Of a stretch of 40,568 bases of DNA, positions 34,147 to 40,568 are shown piece after piece. The notes beneath the pieces are model-generated. The model searched no databases, was not told the origin of the DNA, and saw only the letters and a list, made by a program, of their open reading frames with translations. The translations under genes and the position numbers were made by a program. The stretch is from contig JARBUG010000023.1 of the NCBI GenBank assembly GCA_029239785.1, positions 1 to 40,568 on the forward strand, read 5' to 3'. Source of the stretch: Symbiobacteriaceae bacterium. Its GTDB lineage: Bacteria; Bacillota; Sulfobacillia; Symbiobacteriales; Symbiobacteriaceae. Positions within the stretch are counted from its first letter, which is position 1, and every line of letters starts with the position of its first letter.

Positions 34147-34339
34147 AGGAACAGGGAGGGGAGCTGCTGCGTTAGCCCGGTTGAGGACACGGGACGCTTG
34201 ACCTCAGCTCACTAACCATCGGATCAGGAGCCTTATCACCTCGGAAAGTACCGTGCTGATCAGTAACCAGCGGACTCGCCGAGACAGCATGGAGGATGTT
34301 CACCTCTTTCGGTGGCTACTAGTCCCCCTCCCTGTTCCT
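34147..34339 (-). repeat. 15-bp perfect inverted repeat bracketing the second small-peptide ORF
   Basis: AGGAACAGGGAGGGG (34147-34161) and CCCCTCCCTGTTCCT (34325-34339). In the minus-strand transcript the second lies just at the 5' end and the first just after the stop codon of the 28-residue ORF, so mRNA ends would pair. This is the long-distance interaction seen in type I toxin mRNAs such as hok. Confidence 0.75.
34204..34290 (-). CDS. 28-residue hydrophobic/basic peptide, possible SOS-controlled toxin (copy 2)
   Basis: An ATG ORF of 28 codons (MLSRRVRWLLISTVLS to RLLIRWLVS), hydrophobic with interspersed arginines, so a membrane-active amphipathic helix is plausible. AGAGGTG lies 10 nt upstream, and its GAGG can pair with CCTC just before the start codon. 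A -10 box TAAAAT (complement of 34341-34346) and an overlapping LexA-like box lie about 50 bp upstream. Length (87 nt including stop), promoter layout and upstream hairpin match the locus at 25.1 kb, though the peptides themselves are not alike. Expression is unproven. Confidence 0.5.
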   Translation of the reverse strand: MLSRRVRWLLISTVLSEVIRLLIRWLVS

Positions 34340-34346
34340 GATTTTA

Positions 34347-34361
34347 CCAAACAGAGGTTCG
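34347..34361 (-). promoter_or_regulatory. LexA/DinR-like box in the promoter of the small peptide (copy 2)
   Basis: On the minus strand, CGAACCTCTGTTTG fits CGAAC-N4-GTTYG without mismatch, although the central four bases deviate from the RNRY preference. It abuts the TAAAAT -10 box at the same offset as in the 25.2-kb copy (TGTTTGGTAnAAT is shared). Confidence 0.55.
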
Positions 34362-34372
34362 CTATGCACGAA

Positions 34373-34400
34373 AATCCCGTCGACCGAAATCGACGGGATT
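34373..34400. terminator. AATCCCGTCGA/TCGACGGGATT hairpin
   Basis: An 11-bp stem with loop CCGAAA, followed by TTTTCG on the minus strand and by CTTGCTTTCC on the plus strand. It is similar to the hairpin at 25271-25292. It could terminate transcription arriving from the gltX side, or end an antisense RNA made from the plus strand. Confidence 0.6.
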
Positions 34401-34865
34401 CTTGCTTTCCCAGCCAGACCTGTAGAACTATGTCGCCTGCTGGAGCGGGATAGCCCGGTTCCGCCTGGCCGGCCCTCGGAGCATCGGTCGATCCATTTCT
34501 GTCCAGCCCCTGGAGGCTCCACTTGGCTTCGGACCCCGTTGGTGCCTAGTTTGCATGGAAGCCCCCTGAAAACCCTTGCATCGTTGGCGTTAACGGTTGT
34601 TCATACCCTGGAACCCGCATGCTTTGACTGCTGGTGCCATCCATGCACGGATTTCCTTGTGCTGACCTTGCATCAATGGCACGAACCGAGGGCTTGGCGC
34701 AGACCCCAGTTTTTCGCCGCCCGGCAGGGATGAGATGGACAACCTTGGATCGATGACGGGGCGCCTCGGGGGTGGCGGGGCCTGGTGGGGGGCCCAGGAA
34801 GTGGGCGCAATAAACAAGACAAGGTTCTAGACGCCCTGCGGCACCGCGGCACCCACCCGCGCAAC
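34401..34865. other. Non-coding stretch with no recognised gene
   Basis: No ORF with a credible ribosome binding site or family resemblance is seen. TTGCAT or its complement recurs (34551, 34577, 34669; also ATGCA at 34643), without a constant period. No tRNA fold was found. Confidence 0.4.
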
Positions 34866-34896
34866 GCTCCGGCGGGCCTCGATGGCCCGCCGGAGC
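34866..34896. terminator. 13-bp GC-rich hairpin
   Basis: GCTCCGGCGGGCC (34866-34878) and GGCCCGCCGGAGC (34884-34896) with loop TCGAT. There is no T tract on either side. It may end the gltX transcript or belong to the structured region next to it. Confidence 0.5.
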
Positions 34897-34930
34897 GCCC
34901 CGTAAACAAAGGGGGGTGGCGGTACTCCAA

Positions 34931-35056
34931 GCGGTCGGGCCCGGTCGGGGGTTGAGGAGCATTTGGGGCGTTAGTTCAAGATCCTGGCGGCAGCCAGGAT
35001 CACACCGACATATCAGCCGCCCCGCCGCGACGACGCCCCCGGCCGGGCCCGACCGC
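34931..35056 (-). other. Large nested inverted repeat just after gltX, possible structured RNA
   Basis: 21-bp arms (34931-34951 and 35036-35056) match with one mismatch. Inside are a 6-bp stem (34965-34970 with 35018-35023) flanked by a near-symmetrical 13/12-nt internal loop, and a 9-bp apical hairpin (34980-34988 with 34993-35001). The outer arm ends exactly at the gltX stop codon. The overall shape is a long rod with a central bubble. I could not match it to a known RNA. Confidence 0.5.
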
Positions 35057-36484
35057 CTACCCAGCAACAGCCACACCCCGTAACCGCCGCAACGCCGTCT
35101 CGCGCCCCAAAATAACCAGGGTCTCAAAGATCGGCGGCGTCACCCGACGCCCGCTCAACGCCAGCCGCAGCGGCATAAACAACTCGGCAGGCTTGCGCCC
35201 CAACTCCCCCGCCAACCCCCGGAGGCACGCCTCAACCGAAGCATGATCCCACGCAGCCAAGGCGCCCAACCGCTCCGCCGCCACCCCGCAGATAGCCCGG
35301 TCGAACTCCTCCGCGGCCGGGGCCGGCTCCGCAAAGTAGAAGTCCAGCAACTCCGGCGCCTCCGCCAGGCGCTTCAGCCGCTCCTGGACCAGCGCCACCG
35401 AATGCTCCAGCCTCTCCAACGCCAAAGCATCCGGCGAAGCAGGCAGCAGCCCCGCCCCCTGCATGAACGGCAGCACCCGCTGCGCCAACTCCGCCACGGT
35501 CAGCCGCCGCATATGCACGGCGTTCAGCCAATCCAACTTCTGCAGGTCGAAGACCGCATTCGCCTGCGTGCACCGCTCCACCGAGAACGCCTCCTGGAGC
35601 TCGGCAAGCGTAAAGACCTCCCGGTTGTCCCCGGGGTTCCAGCCCTGCAGCGCCAGGAAATTGAGCAGCGCCTCCGGCAGATAGCCCATCTCCCGGAACT
35701 GCCCGATATAGACCGCCCCGGTCCGCTTCGAAATCTTGGTCCGGTCCGGGTTAAGCTGCAGGTTCAAATGTCCGAACCTGGGCGGCGTCCAGCCCAGCGC
35801 CTGGTAGACCGCCAACTGCGGGAACGTGTTCGAAATGTGCTCGTTCCCCCGCAGCACGTGGCTGATCTGCATCAAATGCTCATCGACCACGGTGGCGAAG
35901 TTATATGTCGGCATCCCGTCACTCTTGATGATGATGAAGTCGCCCAGCAACCCGGCCCCGAGCCGGATGGTGCCCCGAATCAGATCATCAAAGACGAGAT
36001 CATACGCCGGCGCCCGCAACCGAATCGTCGGAGAGGGGTTCGCGGCAGTCCGCACCGCCCGCTCATCAGCCGTCAAATGAGCACATTTCCCGCCGTACAT
36101 AGGCGGAAGCCCCGCCGCTTCCTGGGCCTTGCGCTCCTGGTCAAGCTCCTCCTCGGTGCAATAGCAGTGGTAGGCATAGCCGCCGGCCACCAACTCTACC
36201 GCATACCGCCGATACAGGTCCAGCCGTTCGCTCTGCCGATACGGGCCATAGGCACCGCCGGTTTCCGGCCCTTCGTCCCAGGTCAGCCCGAGCCAGCGGA
36301 GCCCTTCCAGCACCCCTTCTTCCGAGGCCTTTGTCGACCGCCGGCGGTCGGTGTCGTCGATGCGCAGGATCATGGTACCGCCTTGCTGTCGTGCCAGGAG
36401 GAGGTTGAACAGGGCAGTTCGTGCCGTTCCAACATGGCAGTTGCCCGTGGGGCTGGGAGCGATGCGCACACGTACGTCAGTCAT
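35057..36484 (-). CDS. gltX: Glutamyl-tRNA synthetase
   Basis: A 475-residue class I synthetase that charges tRNA-Glu. The HIGH region reads IAPSPTGNCHVGTARTALFN and the KMSKS loop is TKISKR. A zinc-site pattern, CYC...YGGKC, lies at about 105-135. The Rossmann segment FIIIKSDGMPTYNFATVVDEHLM and LRGNEHISNTFPQLAVYQALGW are canonical. The C-terminal anticodon-binding half is complete (FMPLRLALSGRRVTPPIFETLVILG). The ATG at 36484 follows CAGGAGGG. It is preceded by a T-box leader, so its expression should respond to uncharged tRNA. Confidence 0.96.
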   Translation of the reverse strand: MTDVRVRIAPSPTGNCHVGTARTALFNLLLARQQGGTMILRIDDTDRRRSTKASEEGVLEGLRWLGLTWDEGPETGGAYGPYRQSERLDLYRRYAVELVAGGYAYHCYCTEEELDQERKAQEAAGLPPMYGGKCAHLTADERAVRTAANPSPTIRLRAPAYDLVFDDLIRGTIRLGAGLLGDFIIIKSDGMPTYNFATVVDEHLMQISHVLRGNEHISNTFPQLAVYQALGWTPPRFGHLNLQLNPDRTKISKRTGAVYIGQFREMGYLPEALLNFLALQGWNPGDNREVFTLAELQEAFSVERCTQANAVFDLQKLDWLNAVHMRRLTVAELAQRVLPFMQGAGLLPASPDALALERLEHSVALVQERLKRLAEAPELLDFYFAEPAPAAEEFDRAICGVAAERLGALAAWDHASVEACLRGLAGELGRKPAELFMPLRLALSGRRVTPPIFETLVILGRETALRRLRGVAVAG

Positions 36485-36499
36485 TTGAGATCCCTCCTG

Positions 36500-36750
36500 G
36501 AGATATAAAAAAGCTCCCGCCCCAATGCATTGGGACGGGAGCTTTTACTTCCCGCGGTACCACCCAGATTGACCTTATCGGTCCACTTTCAGCGCCATGT
36601 AACGGTAGCAACCGGCCCCACCTACCGGAATATCCGGTTCAGCAGGGCAGCTCCCGGGCCTCGTTCAACCCTCGCAGTACCGGGTCGCACCGACCCCCGG
36701 CTCTCTGAAACTGCGGCACTGGTTTACTTGCTCCCGATCATTGCTGTTGA
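36500..36750 (-). promoter_or_regulatory. T-box riboswitch of gltX
   Basis: On the minus strand the T-box core GGGTGGTACCGCGGG (complement of 36551-36565) is followed by a terminator, AAAAGCTCCCG...CGGGAGCTTTTTT (36507-36546). Upstream stem-I landmarks are present: CAGAGAGCCGGGGG and GGTGCGACCCGGTACTG. The specifier region contains TTGAACGAGG, offering GAA or GAG, both glutamate codons. The exact specifier position was not resolved. The UGGU tetrad would pair with a tRNA whose discriminator base is A. Confidence 0.95.
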
Positions 36751-36756
36751 TCTAAT

Positions 36757-36785
36757 TTGATATCAAATCACGAGTCATCTGTCAA
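36757..36785 (-). promoter_or_regulatory. Promoter of the T-box-gltX transcript
   Basis: On the minus strand TTGACA (complement of 36780-36785), 17 bp, TATCAA (complement of 36757-36762). It is placed just upstream of the T-box leader. Confidence 0.7.
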
Positions 36786-36858
36786 GTAGGCAACAGACAG
36801 CCCACCCGACCATATTCTGTGTACGTAGGCGCCAGACTGAACGTGGAGCGTGCCCAAC

Positions 36859-37596
36859 ATGGCTTTTTTGGAGACGGCTCACCCGTACCCCGGGCGACTG
36901 ATCATCGTTGAGGGGTGCGACGGCTCAGGGAAGTCGACGCAATTGGCTCTGCTGAAGCGATGGCTCGAAGCGATGGGGTACCCGGTCTTCTTTACGGAAT
37001 GGAATTCATCGGACCTGATCAAAGAGGCGACGAAGAAGGCGAAGAAGGCGAAGGCGCTGACGCCGACGACCTTCAGCCTGCTGCATGCCTGCGATTTCGC
37101 GGACCGCTTCGAAACGCAAATGCTGCCGCACCTGCAGGCCGGGTATCTGGTGCTGGCCGACCGCTACGTCTATACGGCGTTGGCGCGCGATGTGGTACGG
37201 GGCTGCCATCCGGACTGGGTGCGCAACACGTACCGCTTTGCCGTGCGGCCCGACCTGGCCTTTTATTTCAGCGCGCCCCTGGAGGTTTCGCTGATGCGAA
37301 TCCTGGCCGGGCGCCCAGAACTGAAGTATCACGAAGCAGGTATGGACCTTGGCCTCTCCCCTGACCCGGCGGAATCCTTCCGGCTCTTTCAGGGGTTGAT
37401 CAAAGAACAGTATGACGCGATGGCCGGCCCCCTGGGTCTGATTACGATGGATGCCACCAGGCCGGTGCAGGACCAGCAGGCGGAGATGCGTGCCGTGGTC
37501 GCACAGATGCTGACCGGCTACGAGCCGGCGCCGACCGCCGCGTTGGGCACAGCGAGACCGACCGCTGCGGTTGCAGATGAGGGGGTAACCGGATGA
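36859..37596 (+). CDS. Thymidylate-kinase-like P-loop protein 1
   Basis: A 245-residue nucleoside-monophosphate-kinase-like protein. Walker A is E18-GCDGSGKST with K25 intact. A LADRYVYTALARDVVRG block matches the DRY(Y/H) motif of thymidylate kinases. RPDLAFYFSAPLEVSLMRIL matches the strand before the lid region. The usual TREPGG dTMP-specificity motif is replaced by TEWNSSDLIKEATKKAKKAK, so the substrate may not be dTMP. ATG at 36859 was chosen because GGAG (36845-36848) is 10 nt upstream; GTG at 36850 is too close to it. The stop overlaps the start of the paralogue. Operon partners are an HD protein and Ppx. Confidence 0.88.
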   Translation: MAFLETAHPYPGRLIIVEGCDGSGKSTQLALLKRWLEAMGYPVFFTEWNSSDLIKEATKKAKKAKALTPTTFSLLHACDFADRFETQMLPHLQAGYLVLADRYVYTALARDVVRGCHPDWVRNTYRFAVRPDLAFYFSAPLEVSLMRILAGRPELKYHEAGMDLGLSPDPAESFRLFQGLIKEQYDAMAGPLGLITMDATRPVQDQQAEMRAVVAQMLTGYEPAPTAALGTARPTAAVADEGVTG

Positions 37597-38306
37597 ACCG
37601 GGCCTGGAGCTTCTACGGGCAGGGGTTTCCGTATTTGGAGGCAGGCAGCTGGCCCGGCCGGCTGATCGCCCTGGAGGGGGCCGACGGTGCGGGGCGGTCC
37701 ACGCAGATCGCCATGCTGACGGACTGGCTGGAGCGCCACCGGCATCCGGTGCTGGTCACCGGGCTGCGCCGTTCGGCCCTGGTAGGCAAGCTGATCGCCC
37801 GCGCGAAGCTGGGCAACCGCCTGGGACGGCGGACGCGGAGCCTGCTGTACGCCACCGATCTGGCCGACCAGTTGGAGAACCAGGTGATTCCGGCCTTGCG
37901 GGCAGGTTTCGTGGTGCTGGCCGACCGGTATATTTTCTCGGCGATGGCCCGCGACCTGGCCCGGGGCGCCGAACCGGCGTGGCTGGAGCAGCTTTACGGC
38001 TTTGCCCTGAAGCCCGACCTGATTATCTACCTGCAAACGACGCCGCGGGAACGCCTGGCGCGGGCCCTGGCCAAGTCGTCCACGCTGGATTATTGGGAGT
38101 CCGGTCTGGACCTTGGCCTGGCGGACGACCGCGTCGCCAGTCATCTGGCGTATCAAAGCCTGCTGCAGGAGCACCTGGACCGCATGGCCGATCTCTGCGG
38201 TTTTGTGACTGTGGACGCGTCGGCGCCGAAAAAGGAGATCCACGAGCAGGTGCGCAGCGCGGTGGAGCCCGTGCTGGAAGGGGGCGGAGCGCTTGCCGGG
38301 TCGTGA
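37593..38306 (+). CDS. Thymidylate-kinase-like P-loop protein 2 with Lys-to-Arg P-loop
   Basis: A 237-residue paralogue of the preceding protein. The P-loop reads EGADGAGRSTQ, with R35 where the invariant Walker A lysine belongs. LADRYIFSAMARDLARGAEP corresponds to the DRY motif. SSTLDYWESGLDLGLADD matches ELKYHEAGMDLGLSPD of the first copy, a shared family signature. The ATG overlaps the first gene by 4 bp. The Arg substitution could weaken or change phosphoryl transfer; the protein may be a regulatory partner of the first copy. A heterodimer is possible but inferred. Confidence 0.86.
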   Translation: MNRAWSFYGQGFPYLEAGSWPGRLIALEGADGAGRSTQIAMLTDWLERHRHPVLVTGLRRSALVGKLIARAKLGNRLGRRTRSLLYATDLADQLENQVIPALRAGFVVLADRYIFSAMARDLARGAEPAWLEQLYGFALKPDLIIYLQTTPRERLARALAKSSTLDYWESGLDLGLADDRVASHLAYQSLLQEHLDRMADLCGFVTVDASAPKKEIHEQVRSAVEPVLEGGGALAGS

Positions 38307-38886
38307 CGTCGGCCCCTTTGCGCCGATGGTGCTGGCCATGTGCGACAAGTACGGGTATGAGGAGCAGCACTGCCAGCGTGTGGCTGGTCTGGCCGGGCAG
38401 TTATTCGCCCTGCTCGCCGATCTGCACGGCATGGGCGAGGAGGCGGCGGCGCTGCTCCGGCATGGCGCCCTCCTGCACGATATCGGGCATGCGGTTCACT
38501 ACCGGGCGCATCACCGGCACGGGGCGTATCTGATTGAGCATGATGCTTCGCTGGCGGGGTATCCGGCACAGGAGCGGGCGGTGCTGGCCTATCTGGCGCG
38601 GGCGCACCGGAAGCAGACGGTGCCGCCGCCGCCGGCGGGCGGCGGGACGGGGCGGCGGGCGCTCAGGCTGGCCGCCCTGCTGCGCCTGGCCGACGGCCTG
38701 GACCATGAGCGGACCGGGAAGGTGCAGATTCTGGGGGCGGAGGTGACCGGGAAACGGATCACCCTGACGGTGGAGGGGGTTGATCTGGTGGCGCAGGCGG
38801 ATCTGCTCAACCGGAAAGCAGCGCTGATGAAGCCGGCCTTTGGGCGGAAGGTGGTCTGGCAGGCGGGGGCGGGGGCGACGCCGTGA
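38293..38886 (+). CDS. Stand-alone HD-domain phosphohydrolase resembling the Ppx C-terminal domain
   Basis: A 197-residue protein. HD-type metal ligands are H26, H62-D63 in LLHDIGHAVHY and HHRH at 73-76 followed by GAYLIEHDASLAGYP. This order and LRLADGLDHERTGKV match the HD domain that follows the phosphatase core in exopolyphosphatases. The start is TTG at 38293, overlapping the previous gene by 14 bp, with GGGGGCGGAG upstream; ATG at 38326 lacks a site. The stop overlaps the ppx start (GTGA). The substrate is unknown; polyphosphate or (p)ppGpp-related nucleotides are the context-based guesses. Confidence 0.86.
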   Translation: MPGRDVGPFAPMVLAMCDKYGYEEQHCQRVAGLAGQLFALLADLHGMGEEAAALLRHGALLHDIGHAVHYRAHHRHGAYLIEHDASLAGYPAQERAVLAYLARAHRKQTVPPPPAGGGTGRRALRLAALLRLADGLDHERTGKVQILGAEVTGKRITLTVEGVDLVAQADLLNRKAALMKPAFGRKVVWQAGAGATP

Positions 38887-40400
38887 CGCAGACGATTGGG
38901 GTCATCGACCTGGGCTCCAACTCGGTCCGCCTGGCGGTGGTGCGGGCGGGCGAGGATGGGGCGTTTCGGATGGTGGCGACGGCCAAGTCGGTGGTGCGGC
39001 TGGCGGCGGGGCTGGGCGGGGGGGCCCGCTCCCTGGGCCCGCAGCGGCTCGAGCGGACGCTCTCCTCCTTGCGCGACTTCGTCCGTATCAGTCGGGCGCA
39101 CGGTGTGCAGCAGTACCTGGCCGTGGCGACCGCTGCCGTGCGCCAGGCGGCTGACGGGCCGGCCTTCATCCAGGCGATCCGCGAAGCGACGGGCGTCGAT
39201 ATTCAGATCATCTCCGATACGGAGGAGGCAGAACTGGCCTTCATCGGCGCCCTGAACACCCTGGAGGAGCAGGACGGCCTGCTGGTCGACATGGGCGGCG
39301 CCTCTACGGAACTGGTCCGCTTCGCCGGCCGGCGGGTGGTGGCGGCCACCAGCCTGCCCTTTGGCGCCGTCAACCTGACCGATCGGTTTCTCCCCGGCGG
39401 AGAGGGCACCGCCGAGGCGCACCGGGTGCTCTGGACCTACCTGGGCGAACTGCTGGCCACCGTGCCCTGGATTCGGACCGGGCGCAACCTCCCGCTGATC
39501 GGCGTGGGCGGCACGGTGCGCAACATCGCCCGCATGGACCGCCGGGACCGGGGCTATCCGCTGGAGGTGCTGCACAACTATCGCCTGCCGCCCGACCGGG
39601 TGGAAGCGATCTGCCGGCTGGTCCGGGGGCGGTCGCTGGCGGAGCGGGCCCGGCTGCCTGGCCTGTCGGCCGACCGGGCCGACATTATACCCGCCGGTGC
39701 GGCGATGATCGCCCAACTGATGGCCCGGTCCGGCGCCCGGGAGCTGGTGGTCAGCGGGGCCGGCGTGCGGGAGGGGCTGATCTACCGGCACCTGCTCAAG
39801 GGCCGGGCGGTGCCCATGGTCGATGATGTGCTGGAGCAGAGCGTGATCAACCTGGTCCATTCCTACGGGCTTGATGAACTTCGCTCCCGCGAGGCGGCCC
39901 GGCTGGGGGTCGACCTGTTCGATGGACTGAGGGAGCTTCATCGCCTGGGCGGACGGTGGCGCCGGTGCCTGGCGGCGGCCGCGGCCTTAACCGAGGCCGG
40001 AGCGTCGGTCAACATCTACGGACAGGAGGAGCACACCTTTTACCTGCTCTGCCACGGCCGGCTCTACGGCCTGACCCACCGGGAGATGCTGATTACAGCG
40101 GCGGCGTCGGGGTACAAGCGCGCGGGCCGGGCCCGGGAGCAGGTGGCGCCGTTCCGGGCGATTCTCTCCGAGAGCGACGAGGTACTGATCCGGCAGCTCG
40201 GCGTGCTGACAGCTATGGCCCGGGAGATGACGCTCTACGAGCCCGGGGCGGTGGCGGCGATCGGCGTGCGGATTTGGGTAGGCGGGGTGCGGTTGCAGCT
40301 GACGTCGCACTCGCTCCTGCCGGAAGAGGTGGCCCGGCTGCAGGCGCTGGCGGAGGATTTTCAGAAGGCATTTGGCATCGGGCTGGTGGTGGAGGGGTAG
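38883..40400 (+). CDS. ppx: Exopolyphosphatase/guanosine pentaphosphatase family protein
   Basis: A 505-residue ASKHA-fold phosphatase. The phosphate loops are IGVIDLGSNSVRL (about 5-17), LLVDMGGASTEL (about 135-146) and IGVGGTVRNIA (about 202-212), and E120-type acidic residues occur in SDTEEAELAF. The C-terminal HD-like domain is degenerate: where Ppx has LHDIG...HHKHSxYLI this protein has LTEAG...GQEEHTFYLL (about 365-382). The start is GTG at 38883, coupled to the preceding HD gene. It would cleave terminal phosphate from polyphosphate or pppGpp. It is the last gene of the four-gene overlapping operon. Confidence 0.92.
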   Translation: MTQTIGVIDLGSNSVRLAVVRAGEDGAFRMVATAKSVVRLAAGLGGGARSLGPQRLERTLSSLRDFVRISRAHGVQQYLAVATAAVRQAADGPAFIQAIREATGVDIQIISDTEEAELAFIGALNTLEEQDGLLVDMGGASTELVRFAGRRVVAATSLPFGAVNLTDRFLPGGEGTAEAHRVLWTYLGELLATVPWIRTGRNLPLIGVGGTVRNIARMDRRDRGYPLEVLHNYRLPPDRVEAICRLVRGRSLAERARLPGLSADRADIIPAGAAMIAQLMARSGARELVVSGAGVREGLIYRHLLKGRAVPMVDDVLEQSVINLVHSYGLDELRSREAARLGVDLFDGLRELHRLGGRWRRCLAAAAALTEAGASVNIYGQEEHTFYLLCHGRLYGLTHREMLITAAASGYKRAGRAREQVAPFRAILSESDEVLIRQLGVLTAMAREMTLYEPGAVAAIGVRIWVGGVRLQLTSHSLLPEEVARLQALAEDFQKAFGIGLVVEG

Positions 40401-40445
40401 GTCTGATTTCGGTAACAAATGCATGTAGAATGTAAGCGATCTTCG

Positions 40446-40454
40446 TGCTAGAAT
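40446..40454 (+). promoter_or_regulatory. Possible extended -10 promoter before the last gene
   Basis: TGCTAGAAT (TG-n-TAGAAT) lies 46 bp upstream of the ATG at 40501. No good -35 box is seen. Confidence 0.35.
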
Positions 40455-40500
40455 GGGGACGTATGGCGGACAGGCGATTTGCGAGGGGGGATTGATCGGT

Positions 40501-40568
40501 ATGATGACGATCTTCGGTTTCGGCGTGATCCTCGCCCTGCTCGGGATCGGGGTGCTGACGCCGCTGGC
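40501..40568 (+). CDS. N-terminus of a membrane protein, cut by the window end
   Basis: Only 22 residues are visible, MMTIFGFGVILALLGIGVLT and onward, an N-terminal hydrophobic segment. AGGGGGG lies about 11 nt upstream. The frame is open to the end. The family cannot be identified from this fragment. Confidence 0.55.
   Translation, partial: MMTIFGFGVILALLGIGVLTPL

Noticed and set aside
34551-34680. A second 31-bp-type repeat array based on TTGCAT motifs
   Set aside because: Spacings (26, about 40, 26 bp) are irregular and alignment to the 27.9-kb unit is weak.
34931-35056. SRP RNA, tmRNA or RNase P RNA
   Set aside because: No conserved core of these RNAs is present on either strand.
34546-35127. 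A 193-codon minus-strand ORF after gltX
   Set aside because: It overlaps the gltX end, runs through large inverted repeats and reads as low-complexity Arg/Gly/Pro sequence.

Overview
The window is high-GC DNA densely packed with Gram-positive-type genes: an S-layer-homology (SLH) surface protein, lipoprotein-type substrate-binding proteins, a T-box leader, a guanidine-I riboswitch and LexA/DinR-like boxes. This combination of high GC, Firmicute-style RNA regulation and SLH anchoring suggests Symbiobacterium or a close relative. That is an inference from gene content, not a database match.

Layout. 1-5.7 kb: the 3' part of a DUF4855-like gene and a 1531-residue exported SLH protein with seven cadherin-like repeats. 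5.7-16.1 kb (minus strand): two clusters of DMSO-reductase-family molybdoenzymes. The distal cluster (16.08-11.05 kb) is a DmsABC-type enzyme with a Tat signal, plus a 377-residue multi-cluster ferredoxin. The second (10.86-5.9 kb) is a signal-less molybdopterin oxidoreductase, a four-cluster ferredoxin subunit, a PAS-GAF histidine kinase and a NarL-type regulator. 16.2-18.5 kb (plus): a DUF2804 protein, a small unknown protein and the molybdate-binding lipoprotein ModA, which could supply the molybdoenzymes. 18.5-23.4 kb (minus): a sulfate/thiosulfate ABC importer operon (substrate-binding protein, CysT, CysW, CysA) followed by a TauE/SafE-type exporter. 23.6-24.9 kb: a decayed SMC-like AAA ATPase and a small broken partner. 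25.0-25.8 kb: a small hydrophobic peptide locus with a LexA-like box, then a guanidine-I riboswitch and the guanidinium exporter Gdx. 25.8-32.1 kb: a lipoprotein, a VOC protein, a 31-bp-period repeat array, an orphan protein, a class C beta-lactamase-like hydrolase, a transglutaminase-like protein and an MFS transporter. 32.2-36.8 kb: an ABC-F ATPase, a roughly 950-bp non-coding stretch holding a second LexA-box/small-peptide locus and a large inverted repeat, and T-box-controlled gltX. 36.86-40.57 kb (plus): an overlapping operon of two thymidylate-kinase-like proteins, a stand-alone HD protein and a Ppx/GppA phosphatase, then the start of a membrane protein.

The most notable signals are: (1) two loci at about 25.1 and 34.2 kb that pair a LexA-like box overlapping a promoter with a 28-codon hydrophobic ORF, a masked ribosome binding site and complementary 5'/3' mRNA ends, resembling SOS-controlled type I toxins; (2) a seven-position, 31-bp-period direct repeat array at 27.92-28.14 kb; (3) the kinase-kinase-HD-Ppx operon, in which one P-loop lysine is arginine and the HD site has been lost from Ppx but kept in a separate gene; (4) a dmsA leader able to sequester its own ribosome binding site.
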